64,000 nt of DNA, from NCBI RefSeq assembly GCF_022763305.1, contig NZ_JALEGT010000051.1, forward strand, positions 1-64,000, given 5' to 3'. The notes below the pieces were generated by a model, which searched no databases, had not been told where the DNA came from, and worked only from the letters and a program-made list of their open reading frames with translations. Numbering within the stretch: the first letter of the stretch is position 1; each line of letters starts with the position of its first letter. A program made the position numbers and the translations under genes. This document shows, one piece after another, positions 40,738-49,854 of the stretch. Source of the DNA: Marivita sp. (GTDB lineage Bacteria > Pseudomonadota > Alphaproteobacteria > Rhodobacterales > Rhodobacteraceae).

Positions 40738-40745
40738 CGCTAACC
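40732..40745. promoter_or_regulatory. LacI-type operator upstream of fda
   Basis: GGTTAGCGCTAACC is a perfect 14-bp palindrome with the TAGCGCTA core seen in sites of LacI-family carbon regulators, such as CceR in Rhodobacter. It overlaps the P450 stop codon and lies 80 bp before the aldolase start; TTGACA at 40767-40772 could be the promoter -35 box. Confidence 0.6.
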
Positions 40746-40824
40746 GTCTGGCGAACCTCTATCTTTTTGACAAAGGCTGATCTAGGACAGCCTCAACCAC
40801 ACCATTCCAGATTGGGGATCTCAC

Positions 40825-41712
40825 ATGACCGACACCGCAATGGCAGACCGCATCAAGACCGGCGCAGGCTTTATCGCCGCGCTTGACCAAAGCGGCGGGT
40901 CCACCCCCAAGGCGCTGCGCCTCTATGGCATCGAGGAAAACGCCTATAACGGCGATGAGGAAATGTTCTCGCTGATCCACGAGATGCGCTGCCGCATCAT
41001 GACCGCGCCTGACTTCACCTCGGACAAGGTGCTGGGCGCGATCCTGTTCGAGCGCACCATGCGCGATACGGTCGAAGGTGTGCCGGTGCCCACCTATCTT
41101 TGGGAGAACCGCGGCGTGGTGCCGTTCCTGAAGATCGACAAGGGTCTGGAAGACAAGGCAGACGGCGCACAGATCATGAAGCCGATGCCGGGCCTCGAGG
41201 CACTGCTGGCCGATGCCAAGGCCATGGGCGTCTTCGGCACCAAGGAACGCTCGGTCATTCACGAGGCCAATGCCGCCGGCATCAAGGCCGTGGTCGCCCA
41301 GCAGTTCGAGGTCGCCAAGACCGTCTGTAACGCAGGCCTCGTGCCGATCATCGAACCCGAAGTTGACATCAACAGCCCCACCAAGGCGGAGGCCGAAGCG
41401 ATCCTGAAACAGGAAATCGCGGCACATCTCGACGCTCTGGGCGATGGCGAAACGGTGATGCTCAAACTCACCATCCCGACAGTAGACGGGCTTTATGTCG
41501 ATCTGGCCGATCACCCGAAAGTGCTGCGCGTTGTGGCCCTGTCGGGTGGTTACAGCACCGATGACGCCTGCGAACGTCTGGCCCGGAACCCCAAGATGAT
41601 TGCCAGCTTTTCGCGCGCGCTGGCGGAAGGTCTGTCCAAGCAGCAGTCGGATGCAGAGTTCAACGCGGCACTCGGTGCCAATATCGACAAGATCTTCAAC
41701 GCGTCGAAGTAA
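40825..41712 (+). CDS. fda: Fructose-bisphosphate aldolase class I
   Basis: A 295-residue Schiff-base aldolase that cleaves or forms fructose 1,6-bisphosphate. The bacterial class I short form is recognised from ALDQSGGSTPKALRLYGI, the lysine-containing KIDKGLED and VMLKLTIPTVDGLY (Schiff-base Lys candidate), PIIEPEVDI and VALSGGYSTDDACERLA (phosphate loop). A CceR-like palindrome lies upstream, consistent with control of gluconeogenesis versus the Entner-Doudoroff pathway. A strong terminator follows. Confidence 0.93.
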   Translation: MTDTAMADRIKTGAGFIAALDQSGGSTPKALRLYGIEENAYNGDEEMFSLIHEMRCRIMTAPDFTSDKVLGAILFERTMRDTVEGVPVPTYLWENRGVVPFLKIDKGLEDKADGAQIMKPMPGLEALLADAKAMGVFGTKERSVIHEANAAGIKAVVAQQFEVAKTVCNAGLVPIIEPEVDINSPTKAEAEAILKQEIAAHLDALGDGETVMLKLTIPTVDGLYVDLADHPKVLRVVALSGGYSTDDACERLARNPKMIASFSRALAEGLSKQQSDAEFNAALGANIDKIFNASK

Positions 41713-41741
41713 ACCCGCGCAGGCAAAGGTCAGGATAGCAG

Positions 41742-41767
41742 AAAGGCGGGGATCACCCCGCCTTTTT
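41742..41767. terminator. Bidirectional terminator of fda and the DUF924 gene
   Basis: AAAGGCGGGG-ATCA-CCCCGCCTTT with TTTTT on the plus strand and A/T runs on the minus strand. It overlaps the last codons of the DUF924 gene, serving both convergent genes. Confidence 0.9.
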
Positions 41768-42331
41768 CAGCTCTTCCACAGTCGAGCCATAACCTCCGCC
41801 GTTGACGTAGGTCAGTTCGGTCGCCGTAGAATTGCGGCCCAGCGCGGTGTTGCGATAGGGAAAGCGGCCGAATTTGCGGATCACCTCACGATGAGCCCGG
41901 GCGTGCAGCAGGTTGCTGGCCCCCTGCAACGGCATCCGTTCCAGCATCAGGCGAACGCAGCGATCCTGATCACAGAGGTTCTCGGAATGCATGAGCGGCA
42001 AGTAGAAGAACTGCCGCGCGGGTTCGTCGATCCGGAGATCCCAATTCTTGCCGATCGCCTGCTTTGCCGCCGCCAGCGCGATCTTGTCCGACGCAAAAGC
42101 GCGGCCCGAACCGCGGAACATGTTGCGCGGGAACTGGTCCAGCAGGACGATATACGCCAGCGCGCCGCTCGGATAGGTCAGCCACAGCGCGTGACGGCCC
42201 TCCATCGCACCCTCCCAGGCCGCGCCGAACCGGTCACGGATCTCCTGATCCAGCGCCTCTTCGGATTTGTACCATCCCTCCGGCCCGACCTCGTCGAGCC
42301 AGAACCCCAAAACGTCCTCAGGCGTGATCAT
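41753..42331 (-). CDS. DUF924 family protein
   Basis: A 192-residue soluble helical protein. Family signature: VLGFWLDEVGPEGWYKSEEA, ALAYIVLLDQFPRNMFRGSG, FFYLPLMHSENLCDQDRC. The fold is a TPR-like helical bundle of unknown function. ATG at 42331 with GGGAG upstream (the longer frame overlaps upstream sequence). Its end overlaps the fda terminator. Confidence 0.9.
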   Translation of the reverse strand: MITPEDVLGFWLDEVGPEGWYKSEEALDQEIRDRFGAAWEGAMEGRHALWLTYPSGALAYIVLLDQFPRNMFRGSGRAFASDKIALAAAKQAIGKNWDLRIDEPARQFFYLPLMHSENLCDQDRCVRLMLERMPLQGASNLLHARAHREVIRKFGRFPYRNTALGRNSTATELTYVNGGGYGSTVEELKKAG

Positions 42332-42459
42332 CACTCTCTCCCGACCCTGCGCAAAGTCCCCCAAGACCTTGGCCGACGCTACTCAAGAAAAGAATCGCGC
42401 AACAGTCACTTTTGATGTCAGGGCCGACACATGACGCTTTTTTCGGCGGTTGGTGGACA

Positions 42460-43752
42460 TCACGTCGCAGGGCTGTCCGGTTTGGCAGCAGCTTCGTCCT
42501 GGGCCTCGGCCTCCGCCTCGGCGGTTTCGATGGCCCATTCCGAGGCGATCTCGACCGTGACCGGCGATGCGGTGGGCATCATGCCCTGGTAGGCAATGGT
42601 GTCTTCGGCTGCAGGCGCAGGACGCTGGGTCATCCGGTAGATGGCGTACCCGGTCAGGGTCAGCAGGACAAAGGCCAGCAGGATGAAATATCCCGGTGGT
42701 CCCATCACCTGCATCGCATAGCCGATGATGAGCGGGCCCGTGATGGCCCCGACCCCGTTCACGAAGAGCAGCCCGGCAGACGCCGCCGCCATGTCCTCGT
42801 GCTGAAGGAAGTCATTGGTATAGGCGATGAGCAACGAATAGAGCGGGTTCGACAGCCCCCCGATCAGGAAGGCTGCGGCGACCAGGATGTAGAAATTCGC
42901 GCCAAGCACCATGCCCATGACCGAAGCAAGCCCCGCGATCAATGCTGACAGCGCGATCAGCTTGCGCCGGTCCGCCCGGTCCGACAGCCAGCCCACCGGG
43001 TACTGGAAAAGCAGCGCACCCACGTAAAACGCCGCCGTGAAGATCGGGATCTGCCCGATGCTCAGCCCGGCCTCGGTGGCATAGACCGCCGCCATCCCGA
43101 ACTGCGCGGCAAAGACGCTGCCCATCAGGAACATGCCGACACAACCCAAAGGCGAGGTCTTGTACAGCTCCACCAGCGTCATCCGCTTGGTGCTCTCGAA
43201 CGCCGGTGTGGGCGAGATCGACAGCAGGATCGGCGCAAAGGCGATGGAGACCAAAACCGACGGGATCACGAACAGCAGGTATCCCGACGGGTCCGGCACC
43301 ACGAGCAGGCCCTGTGCGATGATGATGCCCAGCATCTGCACGATCATGTAAGCCGACAGCGCCTGTCCGCGCGTTTCATTGGTGGCCGAATTGTTCAGCC
43401 AGCTTTCCGCCGTCACGTAGACACCGCAGAAACAGAAGCCGATCACAACGCGTCCCAGAATCCACGCAATCGGATCCTGGATCGTCGGAAAGAGCAGCAG
43501 CGCCGCCGACACGAATGACCCAAGCGCCGCAAAGACCCGCACATGGCCCACCCGCCGGATCATGATGGGTGTCACCCGCGACGCAATGAGGAACCCTGCG
43601 AAATAGGCCGACATCACAAGCGACATCTCGACCGAGGAAAAGCCGATCGAAGACCCGCGCACCCCCAGCAGCGACCCCTGCAGGCCATTGCCCAGCATCA
43701 AGAGCAGCATGCCCAGCAGCAATGGCCAGGAGGTTCGGATCACGGTCAGCAT
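42460..43752 (-). CDS. MFS transporter (YcaD-type)
   Basis: A 430-residue inner-membrane transporter with 12 predicted helices, the first starting SWPLLLGMLLLMLGNGLQGS. The MFS loop motif after helix 2 is weak (SRVTPIMIRRVGHVRVF), typical of the YcaD/sugar-efflux group; a second copy RADRRKLI occurs mid-protein. A C-terminal acidic alanine-rich tail is cytoplasmic. Substrate unknown. It lies 115 bp after queA on the same strand. Confidence 0.88.
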   Translation of the reverse strand: MLTVIRTSWPLLLGMLLLMLGNGLQGSLLGVRGSSIGFSSVEMSLVMSAYFAGFLIASRVTPIMIRRVGHVRVFAALGSFVSAALLLFPTIQDPIAWILGRVVIGFCFCGVYVTAESWLNNSATNETRGQALSAYMIVQMLGIIIAQGLLVVPDPSGYLLFVIPSVLVSIAFAPILLSISPTPAFESTKRMTLVELYKTSPLGCVGMFLMGSVFAAQFGMAAVYATEAGLSIGQIPIFTAAFYVGALLFQYPVGWLSDRADRRKLIALSALIAGLASVMGMVLGANFYILVAAAFLIGGLSNPLYSLLIAYTNDFLQHEDMAAASAGLLFVNGVGAITGPLIIGYAMQVMGPPGYFILLAFVLLTLTGYAIYRMTQRPAPAAEDTIAYQGMMPTASPVTVEIASEWAIETAEAEAEAQDEAAAKPDSPAT

Positions 43753-43792
43753 GTCTTGTCCCTTTGTCCGTTCGCGTGGCCTTGCGTCTGGG

Positions 43793-43849
43793 CTAGAGCA
43801 GCAGGATCACAATCGCAAGAACCAGAGCGACAGAATTCCGACATGCCAT
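43793..43849 (-). CDS. Possible 18-residue hydrophobic peptide
   Basis: Between queA and the MFS gene, an ATG frame of 18 codons reads MACRNSVALVLAIVILLL then TAG. It is a plausible minimal membrane helix, but no clear ribosome binding site is seen. It is too short for any family assignment and may be chance. Confidence 0.25.
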   Translation of the reverse strand: MACRNSVALVLAIVILLL

Positions 43850-43867
43850 GCCGCAGACGGGACAGGC

Positions 43868-44914
43868 CTACGGGATCAGCAGCGAACTGTCCCCATAGGA
43901 AAAGAACCGGTACCGGTTCTCGATCGCATGGGCGTAGATCTCGCGTACGCGCTCCTGCCCCATCAGCGCCGAAACCAGCATCATCAGCGTGGATTTGGGC
44001 AGGTGGAAATTCGTCATCAGCCCGTCGGTCACGTGGAACCTGAAACCCGGATAGATGAAGATGTCGGTGTCCCCCTCCCACGGCTGGATACTGCCCCCGC
44101 GCGCAGCACTCTCGATCAGCCGCAGCGCCGTGGTGCCCACCGGGATCACCCGCCCGCCCGCCGCCTTGGTCGCGGCGATCTCGGAGGCGGCTGTCTCGGA
44201 CACGCGGCCCCATTCGGCGTGCATCTTGTGGGTGGTCACATCCTCGACCTTGACCGGCAGGAAGGTGCCCGCGCCCACATGCAGCGTGACGAAACTCATG
44301 CCCACCCCCCGCGCCTGCAGTGCTGCCACCAGCGCCTCGTCAAAATGCAGCGATGCCGTGGGTGCCGCCACCGCGCCCATATTGCGCGCCCAGATGGTCT
44401 GGTAGTCTTCCTTGTCCTTCTCGTCCGCGGGCCGCTTGGCCGCGATGTAGGGCGGCAGGGGCATGGCCCCCGCCTCGGCCAACGCCGCGTCGAAATCATC
44501 GCCCGTCAGATTGAACCGCAGCAGCCCCTGCCCGTCGCTCCGCCCTTCGAGGATGGCCGTCAGGTCAGACGAGAACACCACCTCTTCCCCCTCGCGCAGC
44601 TTCTTGAGTGGTTTGACCAGCGCCGACCATGTCCCGTCCGCCTGCGGCTCAAGCAGCGTCACCTCGATCTTCGCCTCGGTCGCGCCAGCCTCGCCCACAC
44701 GGTGCCGCACACCGAACAACCGCGCCGGGATCACCTTCGTGTCGTTCAGCACCAGCCGGTCCGTGGGCCGCAGGATCTCCGGCAACTGGTTCACGATCCG
44801 GTCCGCAATCCCCCCCGCCTCGGCATGCAAGAGCCGCGCTGACGACCGGGGCGAGGCAGGCCGCGTGGCGATCAAGTCGTCTGGCAGGTGGAAATCGAAA
44901 TCGCTGAGTTTCAT
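43868..44914 (-). CDS. queA: SAM:tRNA ribosyltransferase-isomerase
   Basis: A 348-residue enzyme that adds epoxycyclopentanediol from SAM to preQ1-tRNA in queuosine synthesis. It begins [20 protein letters not shown], with [20 protein letters not shown]-like [11 protein letters not shown], and the strongly conserved [44 protein letters not shown] and [22 protein letters not shown] at 44914. Queuosine partners such as tgt are not within the window. Confidence 0.95.
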   Translation of the reverse strand: MKLSDFDFHLPDDLIATRPASPRSSARLLHAEAGGIADRIVNQLPEILRPTDRLVLNDTKVIPARLFGVRHRVGEAGATEAKIEVTLLEPQADGTWSALVKPLKKLREGEEVVFSSDLTAILEGRSDGQGLLRFNLTGDDFDAALAEAGAMPLPPYIAAKRPADEKDKEDYQTIWARNMGAVAAPTASLHFDEALVAALQARGVGMSFVTLHVGAGTFLPVKVEDVTTHKMHAEWGRVSETAASEIAATKAAGGRVIPVGTTALRLIESAARGGSIQPWEGDTDIFIYPGFRFHVTDGLMTNFHLPKSTLMMLVSALMGQERVREIYAHAIENRYRFFSYGDSSLLIP

Positions 44915-45053
44915 GGGTCCGGTCCGCTGCTGCATCTGTGGCCGCAGCCCTTACCGAACTTGCGGAGGCAACAAAAGCACGGAGCACGTTTCGCTCAGAA
45001 TGACGCAAATGGCAGGAGTGAGCCGAAAGGCCCCGTCCTGACCGGGCGCTCCG

Positions 45054-45704
45054 TCAGAGCACCTTCCGCGTCAGCACGACATTGAACGAGATCGAAACGC
45101 GTGGCTCGTCCACGAGATTGGGGTGGACAAGGTGGTGCAGAAAACTCGGCCAGAGGAACAATTCACCGGGCTTCGGCAGTCGCCTGTACTCTGGGTTGAA
45201 TTGACCATCATCCCTGACCGCATTCATGTTGGCTTGCGGACGCGGATCGAAAAAGCTGATCTCACCCGGATTCAGATCGCTCCGATTGCGGATCGCCTCG
45301 GATTGATCTGGGACCTGCACGTAGTAGGTGCCAGACAGCCAGGAATGCGGGTGGTTGTGAAGGTTGTGATAGTCCCCGCGCCGGTTGATGTTCGCCCAGC
45401 CCTGAATATCGAACTCAGGGCGATAGCTCATGTTCAGCTCGGCGGCATAATCAAGAACCGCCTTGTGGCAGCATTGGCGCAGCCAGCCGATGGCGGGATG
45501 CGATTGGCCGAAGATGTCCTGATCGAGGTACCGCACAGTCAGGTCCTGGGTCCCGGTATCCTCTGCAAGCAGCATCGGGGCCAGCACGGCATTCGCCTGT
45601 TCCGCGCCGGGAAGCGTCAGTGTCATTAGAAGGGTCGGCCAGAGACGTTCGAACTGGGGGCGTGCCAAGTCAGTCATGTGAAGTGTCCGCAATACCTCGG
45701 ACAT
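45054..45704 (-). CDS. 2OG-Fe(II) oxygenase-like protein (TIGR02466 type)
   Basis: A 216-residue protein of the putative 2-oxoglutarate/iron oxygenase family TIGR02466. The iron-binding pattern is HNLHNHPHSWLSGTYYVQVP, then FLHHLVHPNLVDEPRVSISF with His and Arg for 2OG. Family tag FFDPR lies between. The true start is uncertain: 45704 (MSEVLRTL) or the ATG at 45677 (MTDLARPQF); neither has a strong Shine-Dalgarno sequence. Function unknown, possibly peptide or small-molecule hydroxylation. Confidence 0.8.
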   Translation of the reverse strand: MSEVLRTLHMTDLARPQFERLWPTLLMTLTLPGAEQANAVLAPMLLAEDTGTQDLTVRYLDQDIFGQSHPAIGWLRQCCHKAVLDYAAELNMSYRPEFDIQGWANINRRGDYHNLHNHPHSWLSGTYYVQVPDQSEAIRNRSDLNPGEISFFDPRPQANMNAVRDDGQFNPEYRRLPKPGELFLWPSFLHHLVHPNLVDEPRVSISFNVVLTRKVL

Positions 45705-45856
45705 GAAAACGTCATCCCCGGGTTGCCCAAGGCATGACATATTTACTGGGCCGCTTCCATGGCCTTGGTTCGATCCACAGGCCACATTGAGGAATGGACT
45801 TCTCCTTCGCCCCGCATCCCCGACCCCTGCCCGACTGGGACACACGTCAGCCCCGC

Positions 45857-48800
45857 CTACTCCCCTACCTGCGGCGCAGGCCGCCTGAAGATCTCGCGGA
45901 ACATGCCCGGCGTCAGCGCCGAGAGCGGGTTCACACTGACATTCGGCTGATTGGCCGGCCCCGTGAGGTTGAAGTTGAACCCGATCAGCCCCTCGCCCTT
46001 GCGGGTGAAGATGCTGCCGATGCCGTTGAGGAAAAAGATCGGCGACAGCACACCCTGCAGGTCGAGCATCCCGGCGCCCAGATTGTAGGTCCCGTCCATC
46101 GAAATCCCCATCGACGGGCCGGTCGCGCTCGACCGGGTGAGGATCAGCTGATCCGGAGTCAGGCGGAACCGCGCCTCCACCTCGGTGAAGAGGATGCCCG
46201 GCCCTTCAAGCTGGTCAAGCAGCCCCACGATGCTGATCGCGTCCAGCAAGGACGCAATGCCCGGCGCATCCCGGAGCCGCGTGTTCACCACGTCCAGCGC
46301 GCCATCATAGCTGCCCGCCTGTCCGGTCACCGGCGCCAGCGCGAGGGTCATGTCGCCTCCGGCCACGGTTTTGAGGATGCCCGCCTCGCGGATCACCCGG
46401 CCCGCATCGTTCGACCGGATGCGAAACGCCGTTGCGCCGCCCTGCGGCAGGGCTTCGCCCACGATGGGCGCCGCGCCATTGACGCTGGCGGTGAAGCTGC
46501 CGCTCAGCCCCGCACCGGATTGCAGATCACCCCGGAAGTCCGTCAGACGGATGCTGTTGGACACTTGCAGCGCATCGAGCGCCAGGGTCAACGGCACACG
46601 CGCGCCGGTTCCACCACCCCCGCCGCCCCGACCGAAAGGCGCGTTGCGCAGATCGACGGTCCCGCCCGCAATACGCACTGCGGGCGGCACACCGGCGCCG
46701 CGACCGGTCAGCACGACCGGCGCATCGAGCCATCCGCCCGCACGCACGCGCTCAAGGTCGATGCTGTCCAGCGATCCGTCAGCGTTCAGCGTGATCCTGC
46801 CCTGCGCCTCCAGCCCCGGCCCCGCCAGCACCAGCCGCTCGATCCGGGCGGGTTGGGCGAGAACCCCCGCCACCTCCAGCGTGCCCGCCGTTCCGCGCGG
46901 CAGGGTCCAGCCGATGGGGGGCAGCGAGAGGCCGATCCCGGACAGACGCGACGTCAGCGAGAACGACGGCGGCGCGCCGGGTTTCAGATCGACCCGCAGA
47001 TCGGCGGGACCCGACCCGCTCACCATCTCCTCGGGCAGAGCCACGCCAAAGGATTGCGCCGCCGCCTGCGACAGGGTCACGACCCCGTCCACCGTGCTGC
47101 CGATCTGCGCGGTGCCGGGCTCCGGGATCGGCAGGGTCCATGTCCCCTCGAACGGCACGCCCGACAGTGCGGCCTGACCCGACACCTGCAACCGGTCATT
47201 GCGCACCGACACGTCCAGAGCGCGGGCGGTCAGGCTGCGATTGGGGACGATCGCATCGCTCGCCACCTCGGTCGCGCGCCCCTGGACTGCAAGCCGCATA
47301 TCGGGCAACCGAACCCCGGGCCGCAACGGCAGGTCGAGCGTGCCGTCGAACCGCACCTGCCCCGCCAGAAGGTCCACCGGCCTCCGGGCGCGTTGCATGA
47401 GCCGGATCGGCTCGCTGTCGAGATAGGACAGCAGTGCCTCGATGCTGCCCGCGCCCGAGAGCGTGATCTGCCCGTCCGCCGGGCGCTGCCGTGTGTCCGG
47501 GATCACGAAACTGCTGCCGTCGATGGTGATGGCTCCACCCTGTTCCGGCGTGATCCGTCCCCGTGTGACGCGCACCGCAAAGCGGTCGTCGTTGAGGGTC
47601 AGCGTGCCCGCCCCCTGTTCGACCACCGGCAGGCTGCGCGCATACCGCACCTGCGCCTGATCGAAGGCCGCATTAAGATAGATCACGGGCCGCGGCTCGT
47701 CCTGCGAGCGCAGCGCGAACTGACCGCGCCGGATCTGTCCGCCCTCGATATTGGTGACCACCCAGTCGCGGGTGCGCGGGGCCAGAGCCACCGGCCAGAG
47801 ATGCAGCAGCGCCTCGGGGGTCAACGCCCCGAAACTGCCGTCGAGCGCATAGTCCCAGGCGTCCTGCGACGCGCGCAACTTGCCGGACATGCGCAGCGGC
47901 ACCTGCGGGTCGTCGATCCACACGCGGCCAAGATCAAGCTCGAACGGCGCGAGCCTCAGCCGGAAATCAAGCTCTGCCCGGTCAATCGACAGGGGCACAT
48001 CAAAGAGCGTGTCGGGCGCGGCCTCGAGCCGGCTGAACCGCACCTGCCCCAGCATCTGGGACGGGATGCCATCGCGCAGATCGGCCAGCGTTGCGCGCCC
48101 ATCCGCGACCGCGCGCACCAGATCGCTGTCCACGGACAATTCGCTGAAACTGATCTGCGAACGGTCCGGATCATAGGTGAAATAGCTGCGCGCGGCGTTG
48201 AAGGGGATCGGCGGTGTGTCCGGTGTCGGCTGCACCACCCCCGCATCGATCTGCAACGTGGCATTGAGCGGACCGAGCGAGCCATCCGCGCGCATCGCCG
48301 CGCGCAGCGATCCCGAGATCGGCGCCCGGAGCGCCCCGAGCCAGGCCAGCGCCGGGCCTTGAGTGGCAATATCCTGCGAGGGCATGTCGTCGAGGGACAC
48401 GCCGAAGGCGACGTCGGTCTCACCGATGGTCGATGCGGCATCCAGCTGCAACCGGGTCGCCGTGGCCCCGCCGCCCAGCAGGGCGAAATCCCCCGACAGG
48501 CGCAGCTGATCCCCCGCGCGGTCAAGCCGCAACCGGCCGCCATCCACCGTCCAGCCACGCCGCGCCCGGGCATCCTCGAAGCGCAGGGTCAATGCGCTGG
48601 CTTCGACCGATTGCAGCCGCGCCAGCCGCTCGTCCATCAGCAGCCGGTCGATCTGCGCCACCAGCGTCGGCACGTCCGGCGCGGAGCCATCCACCGCAAA
48701 GGCGTCCCCCAGGGCAAGCCCCAGTTGCCCCGCCCGGTTGCGCGTGAGTGTGACGAAGGCGCCGCTCACGCTCAGGTCGCGCAGGACCACCCGCCGCCGG

Positions 48801-49162
48801 ATCAGGTCCGGCAGGGCAAGGCCGATCTCGATATCCGAGAGCACCGCGACCGGCGTCCCTGCCGCCGTCTGGATGTCCACGTCCAGCAGGATGACCCGCG
48901 TGCGCCCATCCCGCTCCAGCCGAAGCTGCACATCCCCGAAGAGCACCTGGAATCCCGGCAACACTGTGGCCAGCCGCTCTTCCACCGTGTCGCGCACCCA
49001 GTCAGGGGCCGACAGGCTGCGCCCGACCAGCGCCCAGCCGGTCCCGAGTGTGACCAGCAGCAGCGCCAGCATCATCGACACCGCCCAGCGGGCCCGCCGA
49101 CTGCGCGACGGCGACATCTGCGGTTGCGTGGGCTGTTCCGTCTCCGTCACTGGAAGCGGCAT
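45857..49162 (-). CDS. AsmA/YhdP-like envelope protein
   Basis: A 1101-residue protein with a basic N-terminus, one membrane anchor (about 27-48, AVSMMLALLLVTLGTGWALV) and a very long beta-rich periplasmic part. It matches the YhdP/DUF3971 AsmA-like group: GFQVLFGDVQLRLERDG at the start and the C-terminal AsmA-like domain with LNGIGSIFTRKGEGLIGFNF. Such proteins form bridge-like tubes for phospholipid traffic between inner and outer membrane. Divergent from bcp with a 70-bp gap. Several long antisense frames shadow it. Confidence 0.88.
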   Translation of the reverse strand: MPLPVTETEQPTQPQMSPSRSRRARWAVSMMLALLLVTLGTGWALVGRSLSAPDWVRDTVEERLATVLPGFQVLFGDVQLRLERDGRTRVILLDVDIQTAAGTPVAVLSDIEIGLALPDLIRRRVVLRDLSVSGAFVTLTRNRAGQLGLALGDAFAVDGSAPDVPTLVAQIDRLLMDERLARLQSVEASALTLRFEDARARRGWTVDGGRLRLDRAGDQLRLSGDFALLGGGATATRLQLDAASTIGETDVAFGVSLDDMPSQDIATQGPALAWLGALRAPISGSLRAAMRADGSLGPLNATLQIDAGVVQPTPDTPPIPFNAARSYFTYDPDRSQISFSELSVDSDLVRAVADGRATLADLRDGIPSQMLGQVRFSRLEAAPDTLFDVPLSIDRAELDFRLRLAPFELDLGRVWIDDPQVPLRMSGKLRASQDAWDYALDGSFGALTPEALLHLWPVALAPRTRDWVVTNIEGGQIRRGQFALRSQDEPRPVIYLNAAFDQAQVRYARSLPVVEQGAGTLTLNDDRFAVRVTRGRITPEQGGAITIDGSSFVIPDTRQRPADGQITLSGAGSIEALLSYLDSEPIRLMQRARRPVDLLAGQVRFDGTLDLPLRPGVRLPDMRLAVQGRATEVASDAIVPNRSLTARALDVSVRNDRLQVSGQAALSGVPFEGTWTLPIPEPGTAQIGSTVDGVVTLSQAAAQSFGVALPEEMVSGSGPADLRVDLKPGAPPSFSLTSRLSGIGLSLPPIGWTLPRGTAGTLEVAGVLAQPARIERLVLAGPGLEAQGRITLNADGSLDSIDLERVRAGGWLDAPVVLTGRGAGVPPAVRIAGGTVDLRNAPFGRGGGGGGTGARVPLTLALDALQVSNSIRLTDFRGDLQSGAGLSGSFTASVNGAAPIVGEALPQGGATAFRIRSNDAGRVIREAGILKTVAGGDMTLALAPVTGQAGSYDGALDVVNTRLRDAPGIASLLDAISIVGLLDQLEGPGILFTEVEARFRLTPDQLILTRSSATGPSMGISMDGTYNLGAGMLDLQGVLSPIFFLNGIGSIFTRKGEGLIGFNFNLTGPANQPNVSVNPLSALTPGMFREIFRRPAPQVGE

Positions 49163-49232
49163 CCTTTTGCGTTATTCTCTGGTCAGCCGGGGATCTCCCC
49201 GATCCGTTTTCATCTTCATAAAGGATAGCGCC

Positions 49233-49700
49233 ATGAGCGATACACTGGAATTGGCTCCGGACTTCACCCTGCCGGTTCAGGGCGGCGATCACAGCGAAGT
49301 TTCGCTGAAGGATTTGCGCGGCACGCCGGTCGTGCTGTTTTTTTACCCGCGCGACGACACTTCGGGCTGCACCAAGGAAAACGAGGCCTTCACCGCGCTG
49401 GATGGCGAATTCGCCCAGATCGGCGTCAAGGTGTTCGGCATCTCGAAGGACAGTCTGGAAAGCCATGAGAAATTCATGGCCAAGAAGAAGCTGACGGTCC
49501 CACTGATCTCGGACGAGCACGGCTCCGCGTCCGAGGATTTCGGCGTGTGGAAGGAAAAATCCATGTACGGCAAGAAATTCATGGGGATCGAACGGTCGAC
49601 CTTCCTGATCGATGCCGAGGGGCGGATCGCAAAGGCCTGGCGCAAGGTCAAGGTTCCGGGCCATGCCGAAGAGGTGCTCGAGGCGGCAAAGGCGCTTTGA
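49233..49700 (+). CDS. bcp: Thioredoxin-dependent peroxiredoxin, BCP type
   Basis: A 155-residue peroxide reductase. The peroxidatic Cys is C46 in FFYPRDDTSGCTKENEAF. Conserved YGKKFMGIERSTFLIDAEGRI is the C-terminal BCP block with the active-site Arg. Unlike E. coli Bcp there is no Cys five residues later (position 51 is Glu), so it may be a 1-Cys or alternative-resolving form. ATG at 49233 after AAGGA. A perfect 10-bp stem terminator follows. Confidence 0.95.
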   Translation: MSDTLELAPDFTLPVQGGDHSEVSLKDLRGTPVVLFFYPRDDTSGCTKENEAFTALDGEFAQIGVKVFGISKDSLESHEKFMAKKKLTVPLISDEHGSASEDFGVWKEKSMYGKKFMGIERSTFLIDAEGRIAKAWRKVKVPGHAEEVLEAAKAL

Positions 49701-49711
49701 TGCATTTTGGA

Positions 49712-49736
49712 TCGGATCGGGCCACGCCCGATCCGA
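49712..49736 (+). terminator. bcp terminator-like hairpin
   Basis: TCGGATCGGG-CCACG-CCCGATCCGA: perfect 10-bp stem, 12 bp after the stop codon, no T tract. Confidence 0.6.
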
Positions 49737-49740
49737 CCGG

Positions 49741-49806
49741 CGCGCGCCTGCGGCGCGCATGAGGGCTCTGCCCTCATACTCCCGAAGTATTTGCAAACCA
49801 GAGAAG
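49741..49806 (+). repeat. Interspersed intergenic element, copy C
   Basis: Hairpin CGCGCGCC-TGC-GGCGCGC, hairpin GAGGG-CTCTG-CCCTC (49761-49775), then ATACTCCCGAAGTATTTGCA followed by AACCAGAGAAG (49776-49806). ATACT-CCCGA-AGTAT itself is a small hairpin followed by TTT. The tail shares CCGAAGTATTTG and AACCAGAGAAG with copy A. Confidence 0.65.
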
Positions 49807-49854
49807 CACAGGTCATCGGCTTGAACTTCAACGCCCAGCGCGCAATGAGGGGCC

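Noticed and set aside
45794..49228. 1144-codon plus-strand open frame
   Set aside because: It is exactly antisense to the AsmA/YhdP-like gene and is an effect of high GC and codon bias; it has no family similarity, and its product is rich in Arg/His/Pro.
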